Assembly: GCA_003552565.1 (NCBI GenBank)
Contig: PUNB01000272.1
Location: forward strand, 1 to 16,021
Direction of reading: 5' to 3'
DNA from: Lentisphaerota bacterium
GTDB taxonomy: Bacteria > Verrucomicrobiota > Lentisphaeria > Oligosphaerales > PUNB01
Length of the DNA: 16,021 nt
The position numbers and the translations under genes are program-made. The notes under the pieces are model-generated. The model did not search any database, was not told the origin of the DNA, and worked only from the letters and a program-made list of their open reading frames with translations. Below, piece after piece: positions 7,418 through 14,021 of the stretch. The first letter of the stretch is position 1. Each line of letters begins with the position of its first letter.

Positions 7418-7449
7418 GATTCCCTGAATCAGGGATTCCTCTTTTTTTT
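7418..7449 (+). terminator. Intrinsic terminator or attenuator upstream of the rdgC-like gene
   Basis: GATTCCCTG and CAGGGATTC around an AAT loop form a stem with one T-T mismatch, followed by CTC and eight T residues (7442-7449). This is a plausible rho-independent terminator read on the plus strand. It ends only 44 bp before the rdgC-like ATG and no plus-strand gene precedes it, so it would either end a short leader or small RNA or attenuate the rdgC-hydE transcript. Confidence 0.5.
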
Positions 7450-7493
7450 ACTGAGAAACAAACTTATTCACCAATTGCCAAAGGAGATTTAAA

Positions 7494-8627
7494 ATGCCTT
7501 TTGATCAAGGTGGCGTGACCTTTTCGCTTTTTCATTTACCGCAGCCGCTGCCGGATGACGCGGTTGCCCGCTTTCAGCGGCAGGCGGCGGGAGAGTTGAA
7601 AGAAGTTAAAGATGAACCGCAATGGGGCTGGATCGGCAACCGCCATCTGCTGGACAGGGTCATAGATGAACAAAGCGCTTACTCCGGCGGTTACCTGCAT
7701 TTGGGACTGCGGCAGGCGCAGCGCAAGATTCCGCCGTCGCTGCTGCAGGCCGAATGCCGGATGCAGGAACTTACGCGCATGGCCCAGGAGAATCTGGAGT
7801 TCCTTAACGCCCGCGCCAGGAAAGAGATTAAACAGGATGTCATCGCCCGGCTGCTGCCGGAAATGCCGCCACAATTGACCGGCATACCTTTTTATGTGGA
7901 CTCGAATATTTCGCGACTGTATTGCGGAACTGTTTCGCAGAAGCAGCTGGATCAGTTCTGTGCCGTTTTTACTGACACATTCGGCTTCACCCCCGTGCAG
8001 CTGACGCCGGAGGAGACAGTGGTCAAAGATCTGGACGTTCCCGCGGAATCTCTGGAGCGTATCAATTTCTCGCCTGATCTTACGGACAACGCGGCTGGAG
8101 GCACTTTAGGACAGGACTTTCTTACCTGGCTATGGTACTTTACAAGCGTTAATAACGGCAAATTGCCGAAAACCCGCCTGGGAGATTTTTTCTGCCTGGT
8201 GGACGGCCCTCTGGTGATGGTGGATCAATCTGAGAACGACATCGGAGCACGTGAAGCTTCCATTCGCAAAGGTCTGCCGACTCGCAGTCAGGAGGCCCAG
8301 ACGGCTCTGCGCACAGGGAAAAAACTGCGTCAGGCCAAGATCCTCTGCGGCCTGGAAGGCGATGGCGAAAACAGTCAAAAGGAATTCGGATGGGAAGTTA
8401 ATCTGGATGCGGATCTGTTCGGTTTTCGGAGCATGAAGCTGCCCGCCGGAGAAGCTATGGACCCGGAGAGCGTGTTCGAAGAAAGAGCCAACAGCATTCA
8501 TACCTTTTGCGAATTGTTTTTCGGGCTGTTCGGATATTTTCTGAACCAGATTCAGGATCAGGAAAAATTTAAAGCATTGCAGAAAAACGCACGCCAGTGG
8601 GTGAATGACTGGCCAAGTGGAGAATAA
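7494..8627 (+). CDS. RdgC-like recombination-associated protein
   Basis: Likely a divergent member of the RdgC family. E. coli RdgC forms a ring-shaped dimer on double-stranded DNA and limits RecA-dependent recombination. In these 377 residues the family pattern is visible as I remember it: a WGWIGNRHLLD segment near residue 44, a GYLHLGLRQAQRKIPPSLL strand-helix block (about 63-81), a charged helical region with RARKEIKQDV (about 107-116), a short FYVDSNISRLYCGT block (about 130-143), the FLTWLWYFTS motif near residue 208, and a C-terminal helix with a FCELFFGLFGYFL run. It is longer than E. coli RdgC (303). The start is well supported by AAAGGAG eight bases upstream. It is followed by hydE after 36 bp, probably one transcript. 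I assign it by pattern, not by alignment. Confidence 0.7.
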   Translation: MPFDQGGVTFSLFHLPQPLPDDAVARFQRQAAGELKEVKDEPQWGWIGNRHLLDRVIDEQSAYSGGYLHLGLRQAQRKIPPSLLQAECRMQELTRMAQENLEFLNARARKEIKQDVIARLLPEMPPQLTGIPFYVDSNISRLYCGTVSQKQLDQFCAVFTDTFGFTPVQLTPEETVVKDLDVPAESLERINFSPDLTDNAAGGTLGQDFLTWLWYFTSVNNGKLPKTRLGDFFCLVDGPLVMVDQSENDIGAREASIRKGLPTRSQEAQTALRTGKKLRQAKILCGLEGDGENSQKEFGWEVNLDADLFGFRSMKLPAGEAMDPESVFEERANSIHTFCELFFGLFGYFLNQIQDQEKFKALQKNARQWVNDWPSGE

Positions 8628-8663
8628 TCCTGAATCCGTTATAAAATCGGCGAAAAGTTTATT

Positions 8664-9725
8664 ATGGACAAAAAACGGATAATCGAATGGCTGAAGACTG
8701 AAGACCAGAGTGCTCTGGATGACCTGTGGAGACAGGCGGACAAAACGCGTCAACAGGAAGCGGGTGATGAAGTGCATCTGCGCGGACTGATTGAATTCAG
8801 CAATTACTGCCGTCGAAAATGCGGGTATTGCGGTCTGCGGGCGGATAATCAATCATTAAACCGCTACCGGATGAGTCAGGACGAGATACTGCAATGCGTC
8901 GAACAGGCGGTAAAGTTCGGTTACGGCACGGTGGTTCTGCAGTCCGGCGAAGATTTCGGATTTTCGACGGAGTGGCTGGAGCAGATTATTAAGGAGATAA
9001 AAAAGCGGACTGATTTGGCGGTTACTCTCAGCGTCGGAGAAAGGTCGATGGAAGAACTAAGCAGGTGGAAAGAGGCCGGAGCTGATCGTTACCTGCTGCG
9101 TTTCGAAACTTCCAACCCGCGCCTTTACAGGCGCATTCACCCGCCGCTGCCGGGAGAGCAGTCTGATCGAATATCGCTTTTACGCCGATTGCGCGAGTTA
9201 GGTTATGAAATCGGCAGCGGCGTGATGATCGGCATCCCCGGGCAGACTTATGGAGATCTGGCGGAAGATATTTTGACTTTTCAGTCGTTGAGTCTGGATA
9301 TGATCGGAGTCGGCCCGTTCATTCCGCACGATTCCACTCCGCTGATGAAGGATTTCGAGATGTCTCAGGGATCGCCGGAACAGGTTCCAAACACCGAAGC
9401 AATGACTTACAAAACCATTGCCTTGACTCGCTTGCATTGCCCACGGGCCAACATCCCCAGCACCACTGCCCTGGCCACTCTGAACAAAGCACAAGGACGG
9501 GAGCTGGGACTTGAACGCGGCGCCAACGTAGTCATGCCCAATCTCACTCCGCCGGAATATCGAGCGATGTACGAAATTTATCCGGCAAAGGCCTGTATAG
9601 CGGAAACCGCCGAACAATGCCACAGCTGCATGAAAAACCGGATCCGCGCCATGGGCAGAACCATCGGCAAGGGGAGAGGCGATTCGCCGGCTTTCCTGCA
9701 CGGATCGGGAAAGGAACAGCCATAG
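8664..9725 (+). CDS. hydE: [FeFe]-hydrogenase maturation radical SAM protein HydE
   Basis: Radical SAM enzyme that, with HydF and HydG, builds the organometallic 2Fe subcluster of [FeFe] hydrogenase. The 353-residue product has the radical SAM C-x3-C-x2-C motif at Cys49, Cys53 and Cys56 (CRRKCGYC), the SAM-binding GVMIGIPGQT block (186-195), and the HydE-type second C-x7-C-x2-C triad at Cys311, Cys319 and Cys322, the spacing known from Thermotoga maritima HydE. BioB or PylB are alternatives within the superfamily, but the C-terminal triad and overall sequence favour HydE. No hydF, hydG or hydrogenase gene lies in the window. The RBS is weak (GAAAAG), and the upstream rdgC-like gene ends 36 bp away. 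Confidence 0.88.
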   Translation: MDKKRIIEWLKTEDQSALDDLWRQADKTRQQEAGDEVHLRGLIEFSNYCRRKCGYCGLRADNQSLNRYRMSQDEILQCVEQAVKFGYGTVVLQSGEDFGFSTEWLEQIIKEIKKRTDLAVTLSVGERSMEELSRWKEAGADRYLLRFETSNPRLYRRIHPPLPGEQSDRISLLRRLRELGYEIGSGVMIGIPGQTYGDLAEDILTFQSLSLDMIGVGPFIPHDSTPLMKDFEMSQGSPEQVPNTEAMTYKTIALTRLHCPRANIPSTTALATLNKAQGRELGLERGANVVMPNLTPPEYRAMYEIYPAKACIAETAEQCHSCMKNRIRAMGRTIGKGRGDSPAFLHGSGKEQP

Positions 9726-9779
9726 AGACCCGGCAGAAGATTATAATAGGTGGGGGCTTATGTGAACCGCGGCTATCTT

Positions 9780-9877
9780 AAAGCGGCGTCAGGCCGCCGC
9801 ACTCCAAAGATGCTTCGCATCAGCTCATGACACCGAGCTGAAGGCTCTTTCGGAGTGCGGTGAGCTCTCACCGCTTT
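9780..9877. repeat. 98-bp bipartite hairpin repeat
   Basis: The outer arms AAAGCGG (9780-9786) and CCGCTTT (9871-9877) and the inner arms CCGCACTCCAAAGA (9797-9810) and TCTTTCGGAGTGCGG (9846-9860) pair. Between outer and inner stems each side has its own small palindrome (CGGCGTCAGGCCG on the left, CGGTGAGAGCTCACCG on the right), so it can fold as one long hairpin or a cruciform with side stems. This is the architecture of a non-autonomous palindromic repeat. Confidence 0.75.
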
Positions 9878-9904
9878 GATATAACAGCTTATGTGAGACA
9901 CAAT

Positions 9905-10066
9905 TTTTACAGAAGGTCGCGAAGGCCGCGAAGAAAAACCGGAGACCGGCTTTCTCCAAGCGGCTCTGCGAGCCGGAAAAATTCCGCGCGAAGCGCGCTG
10001 GAGGCCGGTGGTCTCCACCGGAGAAAATTGCATTTTTTTACAAGATCACTAAGATCGCAAAGAATT
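9905..10066. repeat. GC-rich repeat unit bounded by GATCGCAAAG-like motifs
   Basis: The left boundary carries ACAGAAGGTCGCGAAGGCCG (9911-9930) and the right boundary ACAAGATCACTAAGATCGCA. Inside, CCGGAGACCGGCTTTCTCC (9940-9958) and GGAGGCCGGTGGTCTCCACC (10000-10019) are partly complementary, and TTCCGCGCGAAGCGCGC is a local palindrome. Low-complexity GGTCGCGAAGG motifs of this type are typical of dispersed intergenic repeats. No coding sequence is credible. Confidence 0.5.
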
Positions 10067-10148
10067 CATGAAATGAAAATATATAACTATACGTTCTTTG
10101 TGACCCTCTGTAAAAAATAAACATCTTTTCGTGGCTATGAGCATGCAA

Positions 10149-10200
10149 GTGTCTCACACAAGCCCCCGCCACCGGGCGCCTTGCGCCCCCGGAGCGATGT
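10149..10200 (-). repeat. GC-rich hairpin plus GCTTGTGTGAGACAC repeat
   Basis: Read on the minus strand this is a GC-rich module (GGGGGCGCAAGGCGCCCGG, containing a GGCGCC core) followed by TGGCGGGGGCTTGTGTGAGA. The same order, GC-rich module then tail, occurs at 118-160, and a module with a shortened tail occurs at 11807-11843. Confidence 0.65.
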
Positions 10201-10345
10201 CCTATGCAAACCAGATCCGCCTGACGAGCAGGCGAGGGTCTAAAAACGCTGTCCCATGCAAACCCGCCCCGCCCGCGTAGCGTGCTTAACAAGTACCCCG
10301 AGGGATAAACTCAGTTTCGGGCGATACATCGGGGCCGCCCCCTTT

Positions 10346-11695
10346 TTATGCCCCCTGAAACAGCACCTGATTAATTACATTTTCCAGCATTTCCTGATGT
10401 CCGCTGGAGAGCGGCAGGGCGCCGGTTTCCGTCTTTGCTGACTGATACAGTTCCTGCAGTGACAGTTTGCCGGATTCAAATTCAGCTCCCTGGCCTTCGT
10501 CGAAAGTGCGGTAACGACCGTCTCGATAGGTTTTCAGCCATCCTTGTTCAATGATTTTATGTGCCGCTTTCAATCCTAGGGCGAAGGTGTCCATTCCGCC
10601 GATATGGGCATGGAAAAGATCCTCGTCATCGGTTGAGTTGCGCCGTCTTTTGGCATCGAAATTCAAGCCGCCGGGGTTCAGGCCGCCGGATTCCAGAATA
10701 ACCAGCATTGCCTGTGCGGCTTGATAGACATCGGTGGGGAACTGATCCGTGTCCCAGCCGTTGCGGTCGTCACCGCGATTGGCGTCGACACTGCCCAGCA
10801 TTCCGGCATCGGCGGCGACCTGCAGGTCATGAGCGAAATCGTGCCCGGCCAGGGTGGCGTGATTGCCTTCAATATTGAGTTTGAAATCAGACTCCAGGCC
10901 GAATTCCCGCAGGAACCCGATGACTGTCGCGGCATCAAAGTCGTAATGGTGCTTAATCGGCTCCATCGGCTTGGGTTCAATGAGGAAATTACCTTTGAAA
11001 CCGATAGAACGACCGTAGTCGCGGGCTTTGGCGAGAAACTCGGCGAAATGCTGCTGCTCCCGTTTCATGTTTGTGTTCAACAGCATGTTATACCCTTCTC
11101 TGCCGCCCCAGAAGACATGATTCTCCGCCCCCAATTCGACCGCTATATCCAGACAGACCTTCACTTGCGCCGCCGCCCGCCGCAAAATTCGGAAATCGGG
11201 GTTGGTGGCGGCGCCGTTCATGTAGCGCGGATGCGAAAACAGGTTGGCGGTGTTCCAGAGAAGCTTAACCCCGGTGCCCGCCTGGCGTTCTTTCAGTTTC
11301 TCCACTACGGTGGATAAATTGTTTTCATACTCAGCAACCGATTCCGCGTCGGGAGCGATATCGACATCATGGAAACAGTAGTATGGCGCGCCGAGCTTGG
11401 TGATGAACTCAAAAGCTCCGTCGGCCTTGGCGAAAGAGCGCCGCATCGGATCTTCTATGTGATCCCAGGGAAAACTGATGGTGCCCCCGCCGAATGGATC
11501 GCCGCCGGCGCCGGTGAAACTGTGCCAGTAGGCAACCGAAAAACGTAAGTGTTCCTCCATAGTCAGCCCCCCGACTTTTTCTTCCGGGTTATAGAATTTA
11601 AACGCCAGGGGATTGTCCGATTGCGCACCTTCATACTTGATTTTGCTGATTAGAGGAAAATATTCCTTGTCGCCGATGAATATTTTACGGTTCAT
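10346..11695 (-). CDS. xylA: Xylose isomerase, class II
   Basis: Cytoplasmic enzyme that interconverts D-xylose and D-xylulose (and D-glucose and D-fructose) with two divalent metals. The 449-residue length and the N-terminal extension mark the long class II type. Expected catalytic and metal ligands are all present at the E. coli XylA positions plus 8: His109 and Asp112 in HDVDIAP, Glu240 in LIEPKPMEP, Glu276 and His279 in IEGNHATLAGHDFAHD, Asp304 in GSVDANRGD, Asp315 and Asp317 in WDTDQFPTD, and Asp347 in NFDAKRRR. An AAAGGAT motif precedes the ATG. It stands alone: no xylulokinase, transporter or XylR gene is nearby, though a PfkB kinase of unknown substrate lies 9 kb away. Confidence 0.97.
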   Translation of the reverse strand: MNRKIFIGDKEYFPLISKIKYEGAQSDNPLAFKFYNPEEKVGGLTMEEHLRFSVAYWHSFTGAGGDPFGGGTISFPWDHIEDPMRRSFAKADGAFEFITKLGAPYYCFHDVDIAPDAESVAEYENNLSTVVEKLKERQAGTGVKLLWNTANLFSHPRYMNGAATNPDFRILRRAAAQVKVCLDIAVELGAENHVFWGGREGYNMLLNTNMKREQQHFAEFLAKARDYGRSIGFKGNFLIEPKPMEPIKHHYDFDAATVIGFLREFGLESDFKLNIEGNHATLAGHDFAHDLQVAADAGMLGSVDANRGDDRNGWDTDQFPTDVYQAAQAMLVILESGGLNPGGLNFDAKRRRNSTDDEDLFHAHIGGMDTFALGLKAAHKIIEQGWLKTYRDGRYRTFDEGQGAEFESGKLSLQELYQSAKTETGALPLSSGHQEMLENVINQVLFQGA

Positions 11696-11806
11696 TTTAT
11701 AATCCTTTTTTCTTATGAAACAATCTGCTTATGTGAGACTTCGTCTCGGTGATCGGTTATCAGTCATCCGAGTACGTGTAAAAGTACGTAGAGTCTCTCC
11801 CTCGAA

Positions 11807-11843
11807 GTATCAGGCGCCTTGCGCCGGCGGTCGGGCTTGTAAG
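11807..11843 (+). repeat. GC-rich module of the GCTTATGTGAGAC repeat family
   Basis: TATCAGGCGCCTTGCGCCGG followed by CGGTCGGGCTTGTAAGC is a close copy of 118-146 (TATCAGGCGCATCGCACCGG, then CGGTCGTGCTT). The GGCGCCTTGCGCC part is self-complementary. The two copies differ at only a few positions, and some differences lie in the hairpin, as expected of an RNA- or DNA-structured repeat. A separate tail copy (11727-11745) lies 62 bp upstream of it. Confidence 0.65.
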
Positions 11844-11991
11844 CAAGCTGAAAATATATCAGAATTTCAGCTTTTGTCGAGGTGTAAAAATGGCGACTTT
11901 GTCATTTCTGTCGGTTAAGCGGGTCGGTTAAGTGTATCCGAGCAAGGGTGGCGGCGATGAAAGCGATTAAGTGTACTGGGGCGCCTCTCTC

Positions 11992-12230
11992 TAGCCTGAT
12001 TAATTCATGCGAATTTGGCCATGCGTCATAATATATTAACAATTAAGATGATAACGATTTTTCATGGTAAATTATGTTTTGGCATGAATTGCATGGCCGA
12101 ATTTCGCACCCGAAGGGCGGCCAATTTCACCGCCTCTTACCGCGAGCCGGCGCCTTGCGGCAGAATACTGCAGCCGCGGCTTGTCTCGCGGCAGCCTGCG
12201 GCAAACTTGGCTCGTGAATTATTCAGGCTA
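11992..12230. mobile_element. 239-bp MITE-like element with TAGCCTGAWTAATTCATG ends
   Basis: Left end TAGCCTGATTAATTCATG (from 11992) and right end CTCGTGAATTATTCAGGCTA (to 12230) are inverted repeats with two mismatches in the outer 18-19 bp. Internally GCGAATTTGGCCATGC (12009-12024) is inverted at 12090-12106 (GCATGGCCGAATTTCGC) and again, degenerately, near 12117-12130, so the unit is a nest of palindromes. It encodes no protein. No target-site duplication is evident. The same ends bound an 83-bp element at 15820-15902. Confidence 0.7.
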
Positions 12231-12285
12231 CACACTTCAGCATCCTCACGATAAATTTGGAGGCGGAAAATGAAAGATTTGTTTG

Positions 12286-12453
12286 TACGAGTACGTGCAC
12301 GAGTGCGGGGAGACTATGAGCAGACTGTTCGATCATAGAGGAAATGAGGGTGTACCAGGCTTCGATCGACTTCGTCGCTTGGCTTGAAGCGTTGTCTGAG
12401 GAGCATCTCGGATGAAAGATGGGCTGTTGGCCGTACTCGTACACGTACTCGTA
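12286..12453. repeat. 19-bp inverted repeat flanking a gene fragment
   Basis: TACGAGTACGTGCACGAGT (12286-12304) and ACTCGTACACGTACTCGTA (12435-12453) are complementary at 18 of 19 positions and enclose 130 bp holding the four-helix-bundle fragment. The arms themselves are built of alternating GTAC/CGAG steps. Arms this long and this well kept around a decayed gene suggest the whole 168-bp unit moved or was excised as a piece. Confidence 0.7.
12316..12415 (+). pseudogene. Frameshifted, truncated four-helix-bundle (S23 / 23S rRNA intervening-sequence) gene
   Basis: From an ATG at 12316, with GGGGAG just upstream, the frame reads MSRLFDH and is then broken. Removing the single A at 12337 restores EEMRVYQASIDFVAWLEALS and runs to a TGA at 12413-12415. 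This matches, as I remember it, the N-terminus of four-helix-bundle proteins of the 23S rRNA intervening-sequence family (MSRLFDHE..VY..SI.FVAW), which are normally about 115-130 residues. Only the first 32 or so codons remain; the other three helices are missing. It is not a functional gene. Identification is by pattern and rests on a short stretch, but the restored frame fits well. Confidence 0.6.
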
Positions 12454-12622
12454 CATGCTGATCTCCCTTACTTCATGTGTGGCAAATTGAAACAACGTAA
12501 CACTACTGGACCCACAGATTCTGCGGAAGACCCAAAATCCTGACACCTGAAACCGATCTGTTATCACAAAATCTTAAAAAAACTATCAGCAACCCATTCG
12601 TTTTGAGAAAGAGTCTTTTTTA

Positions 12623-13582
12623 ATGCTTAACGATCCTGTTGTAAATCGCTATTTGAAGTATCTGAAGAACGAAAGAGATGCTTCAGAGCACACTTTGAAC
12701 GGCTACGCCCGGGATATCCGGCAGTTTGTCGAGCTTCTGCGCTGGAATGAAGCCGACACTGATCAGCCGGCGGACTGGAGCCGTTTGAGTATGCATGATG
12801 CCCGAAGGTTCGCGGCGGCTCTGCAGGCTCGGGGACTGAGCCGCAATTCGGTGCTCAGGAAGGTTTCTTCTTTACGTTCATTCGCCCGTTTCCTGGCGCG
12901 GGAGAACATCCTGCCGGGAAACCCTTTCTCCTCCCTGCACCGGCTTAAGAACACTCGACGGCTGCCCGCGGTATTGTCGGTGGAACAGGTCGGCAGACTG
13001 CTGGACTCGCCGGCATCCTATTGGAGCAGACACCCGCAAAACAGCAATCAGACCAACGACGATTTCACGGAATTCGCCGCAAGAAGAGACCAGGCGATTC
13101 TGGAAACCATTTACAGCGCCGGCCTGCGAATCAGCGAATGCGCCGGCTTGAACACAGAGAATATCGATTTCATTTCAAGCACCATAAAAGTGCGCGGCAA
13201 AGGACGCAAGGAACGGCTTGGAGCACTCGGAGAACCCGCCGTGAAAGCGCTGCAGGCCTACTTTCAGGCCCGGCTCCGACGGGGCTGGGGAGGACACAGG
13301 CGGCCGGGAGCGGTTTTTCTTAATCGCCACGGCGAGCGCTTGACCGCCCGTTCCATACAGCGTAATTTCAAGCTGTATTTACAGGAAGCCGAGCTGCCGG
13401 GCGACTGCACCCCGCATCAGCTTCGCCATTCCTTTGCCACTCATCTACTGGATGCCGGCGCCGACCTGCGCAGTGTTCAGGAAATGCTCGGGCACGCCAG
13501 TCTTTCGACAACCCAGATCTACACACATATCAGCTCGGAACGTTTGCGTGAGGCGTATCGAAAAGCGCATCCGCGGGCGTGA
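12623..13582 (+). CDS. Tyrosine recombinase, XerC/XerD type
   Basis: Site-specific recombinase that, in its family, resolves chromosome dimers at dif with a partner Xer protein and FtsK. The 319 residues comprise the N-terminal SAM-like core-binding domain (VNRYLKYLKNERDASEHTLN, through about 110) and the catalytic domain with the full set: Arg169 (GLRISE), Lys193 (RGKGRKER), His265 and Arg268 (PHQLRHSFATHLL), His291 (LGHASLSTTQIY) and nucleophile Tyr300. A segment of about 20 residues (132-151, rich in N, Q and S) between the domains makes it somewhat longer than typical XerC/XerD (about 300). The sequence does not decide between XerC and XerD, nor exclude an element integrase, although the compact length and the absence of adjacent phage genes favour Xer. 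Confidence 0.92.
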   Translation: MLNDPVVNRYLKYLKNERDASEHTLNGYARDIRQFVELLRWNEADTDQPADWSRLSMHDARRFAAALQARGLSRNSVLRKVSSLRSFARFLARENILPGNPFSSLHRLKNTRRLPAVLSVEQVGRLLDSPASYWSRHPQNSNQTNDDFTEFAARRDQAILETIYSAGLRISECAGLNTENIDFISSTIKVRGKGRKERLGALGEPAVKALQAYFQARLRRGWGGHRRPGAVFLNRHGERLTARSIQRNFKLYLQEAELPGDCTPHQLRHSFATHLLDAGADLRSVQEMLGHASLSTTQIYTHISSERLREAYRKAHPRA

Positions 13583-14021
13583 AGGTTCAGGATGGGGTTG
13601 TATGAGACTTCGTCAATCTTGAATCGTTGTATTCTGAATTTGTAATTTTGAAGTAAAGCGGACGAGCTTATGTGAGTCGAACGTTTTTGAGGTTTTTGAG
13701 ATTATTCCAGAAAATAGCGGTCTTCACCTTCAATGCGGCCAAGTGGTCAGGCAAGCGAATCTCAGGACGTTACGTGAATGGGGATAAACTATACTTGAAA
13801 AACCTACATTTAAACTATATTGATCACACAACCGTCCCATGGGAGGGGCTGGGTTAATCCGCCTCAGGCGGATCCCGAACCAAACTCGAAATGGATATAG
13901 GTGCGAGACAAATAGGTGCGAGACAAAGTAACACACATTTGAGCATAACCTGACCAAAAGTCCTAACTGAGGGTATCGATAAAATCGAGACTCTCAACCC
14001 AAGCAATAAGAGGAAGAAACT
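13583..14021. other. 439-bp intergenic region with repeats between xer and the osmC-like gene
   Basis: No gene is supported. Two members of the GCTTATGTGAGAC family (13594-13614 and 13665-13679) flank an AT-rich ATTCTGAATTTGTAATTTTG stretch like that at 1-40. GTTTTTGAGGTTTTTGAG (13684-13701) is a 9-bp tandem repeat. ATCCGCCTCAGGCGGAT (13857-13873) is a perfect hairpin with a 3-nt loop, and a 15-bp tandem repeat follows at 13897-13926. The open frame at 13672-13857 has no recognisable sequence and overlaps these repeats. Confidence 0.6.
13897..13926 (+). repeat. Two perfect tandem copies of ATAGGTGCGAGACAA
   Basis: The 15-bp unit occurs at 13897-13911 and again at 13912-13926 with no mismatch, about 95 bp upstream of the osmC-like ATG. 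The unit contains GTGCGAGACA, resembling the GTGAGAC core of the dispersed family. Helically spaced repeats so close to a gene could be operator sites, or may only be a slippage product. Confidence 0.6.

Larger units (their letters stand above)
7089..7493. other. 405-bp intergenic region upstream of the rdgC-like gene
   Basis: This separates the divergent LOG and rdgC-like genes. From left to right it holds a TGTCAGGTTTCAGGTTTCAG repeat (7175-7194), a 13-bp palindrome (7301-7339), a reverse copy of the GCTTATGTGAGAC family (7350-7364, GTCTCATACAAAGC) and a terminator-like hairpin (7418-7449). An open frame from 7225 overlaps the rdgC start and encodes no recognisable sequence; I do not regard it as a gene. 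Confidence 0.6.
9726..10345. other. 620-bp non-coding region packed with structured repeats
   Basis: No gene is supported between hydE and the convergent xylA. It contains, in order: a GGGGGCTTATGTGAA repeat tail (9752-9766), a 98-bp hairpin element (9780-9877), another GCTTATGTGAGACAC copy (9887-9901), a GC-rich hairpin-forming unit (9905-10066), a reverse GC-rich plus tail copy (10149-10200), and a direct repeat TGTCCYATGCAAACC at 10198-10212 and 10251-10265. Several open frames here have biased, repeat-like composition and are discounted. Confidence 0.7.
11696..12622. other. 927-bp region without an intact gene, rich in mobile-type remnants
   Basis: It separates the divergent xylA and xer genes. 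Contents: a GCTTATGTGAGACTTCGTC copy (11727-11745), its GC-rich module (11807-11843), a 239-bp TAGCCTGA-bounded element (11992-12230), a decayed four-helix-bundle gene fragment inside an inverted repeat (12286-12453), a CCACAGATTCTGCGGA motif (12512-12527, also at 14562-14577) and a TGACACCTGAAACC motif near 12541-12554. Minus-strand open frames across 12223-12567 are the complement of the gene fragment and repeats. Confidence 0.7.

Noticed and set aside
7225..7518. A 97-codon plus-strand frame overlapping the rdgC-like start
   Set aside because: It covers a palindrome, a repeat copy and a terminator-like hairpin, has no recognisable protein pattern, and runs out of frame into a well-supported gene with its own strong RBS.
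9860..10292. Open frames on both strands between hydE and xylA
   Set aside because: They are R-, S- and A-rich translations of GC-rich palindromic repeats, with no RBS and no family resemblance.
12009..12060. A possible dif site near xer (ATGCGTCATAATATATTAAC...)
   Set aside because: It resembles the left half of dif superficially, but the spacing and the second half do not fit, and it lies inside the MITE-like element, whose internal palindrome explains the first part.
12223..12567. A 114-codon minus-strand frame containing a YEYVYEY segment
   Set aside because: It is antisense to the four-helix-bundle fragment and its inverted repeat; the alternating Tyr/Glu/Val stretch is simply the GTAC-type repeat arm translated.
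13672..13857. A 61-codon plus-strand frame downstream of xer
   Set aside because: It begins inside a dispersed repeat copy and has a tandem GTTTTTGAG start, no RBS and no recognisable family features.
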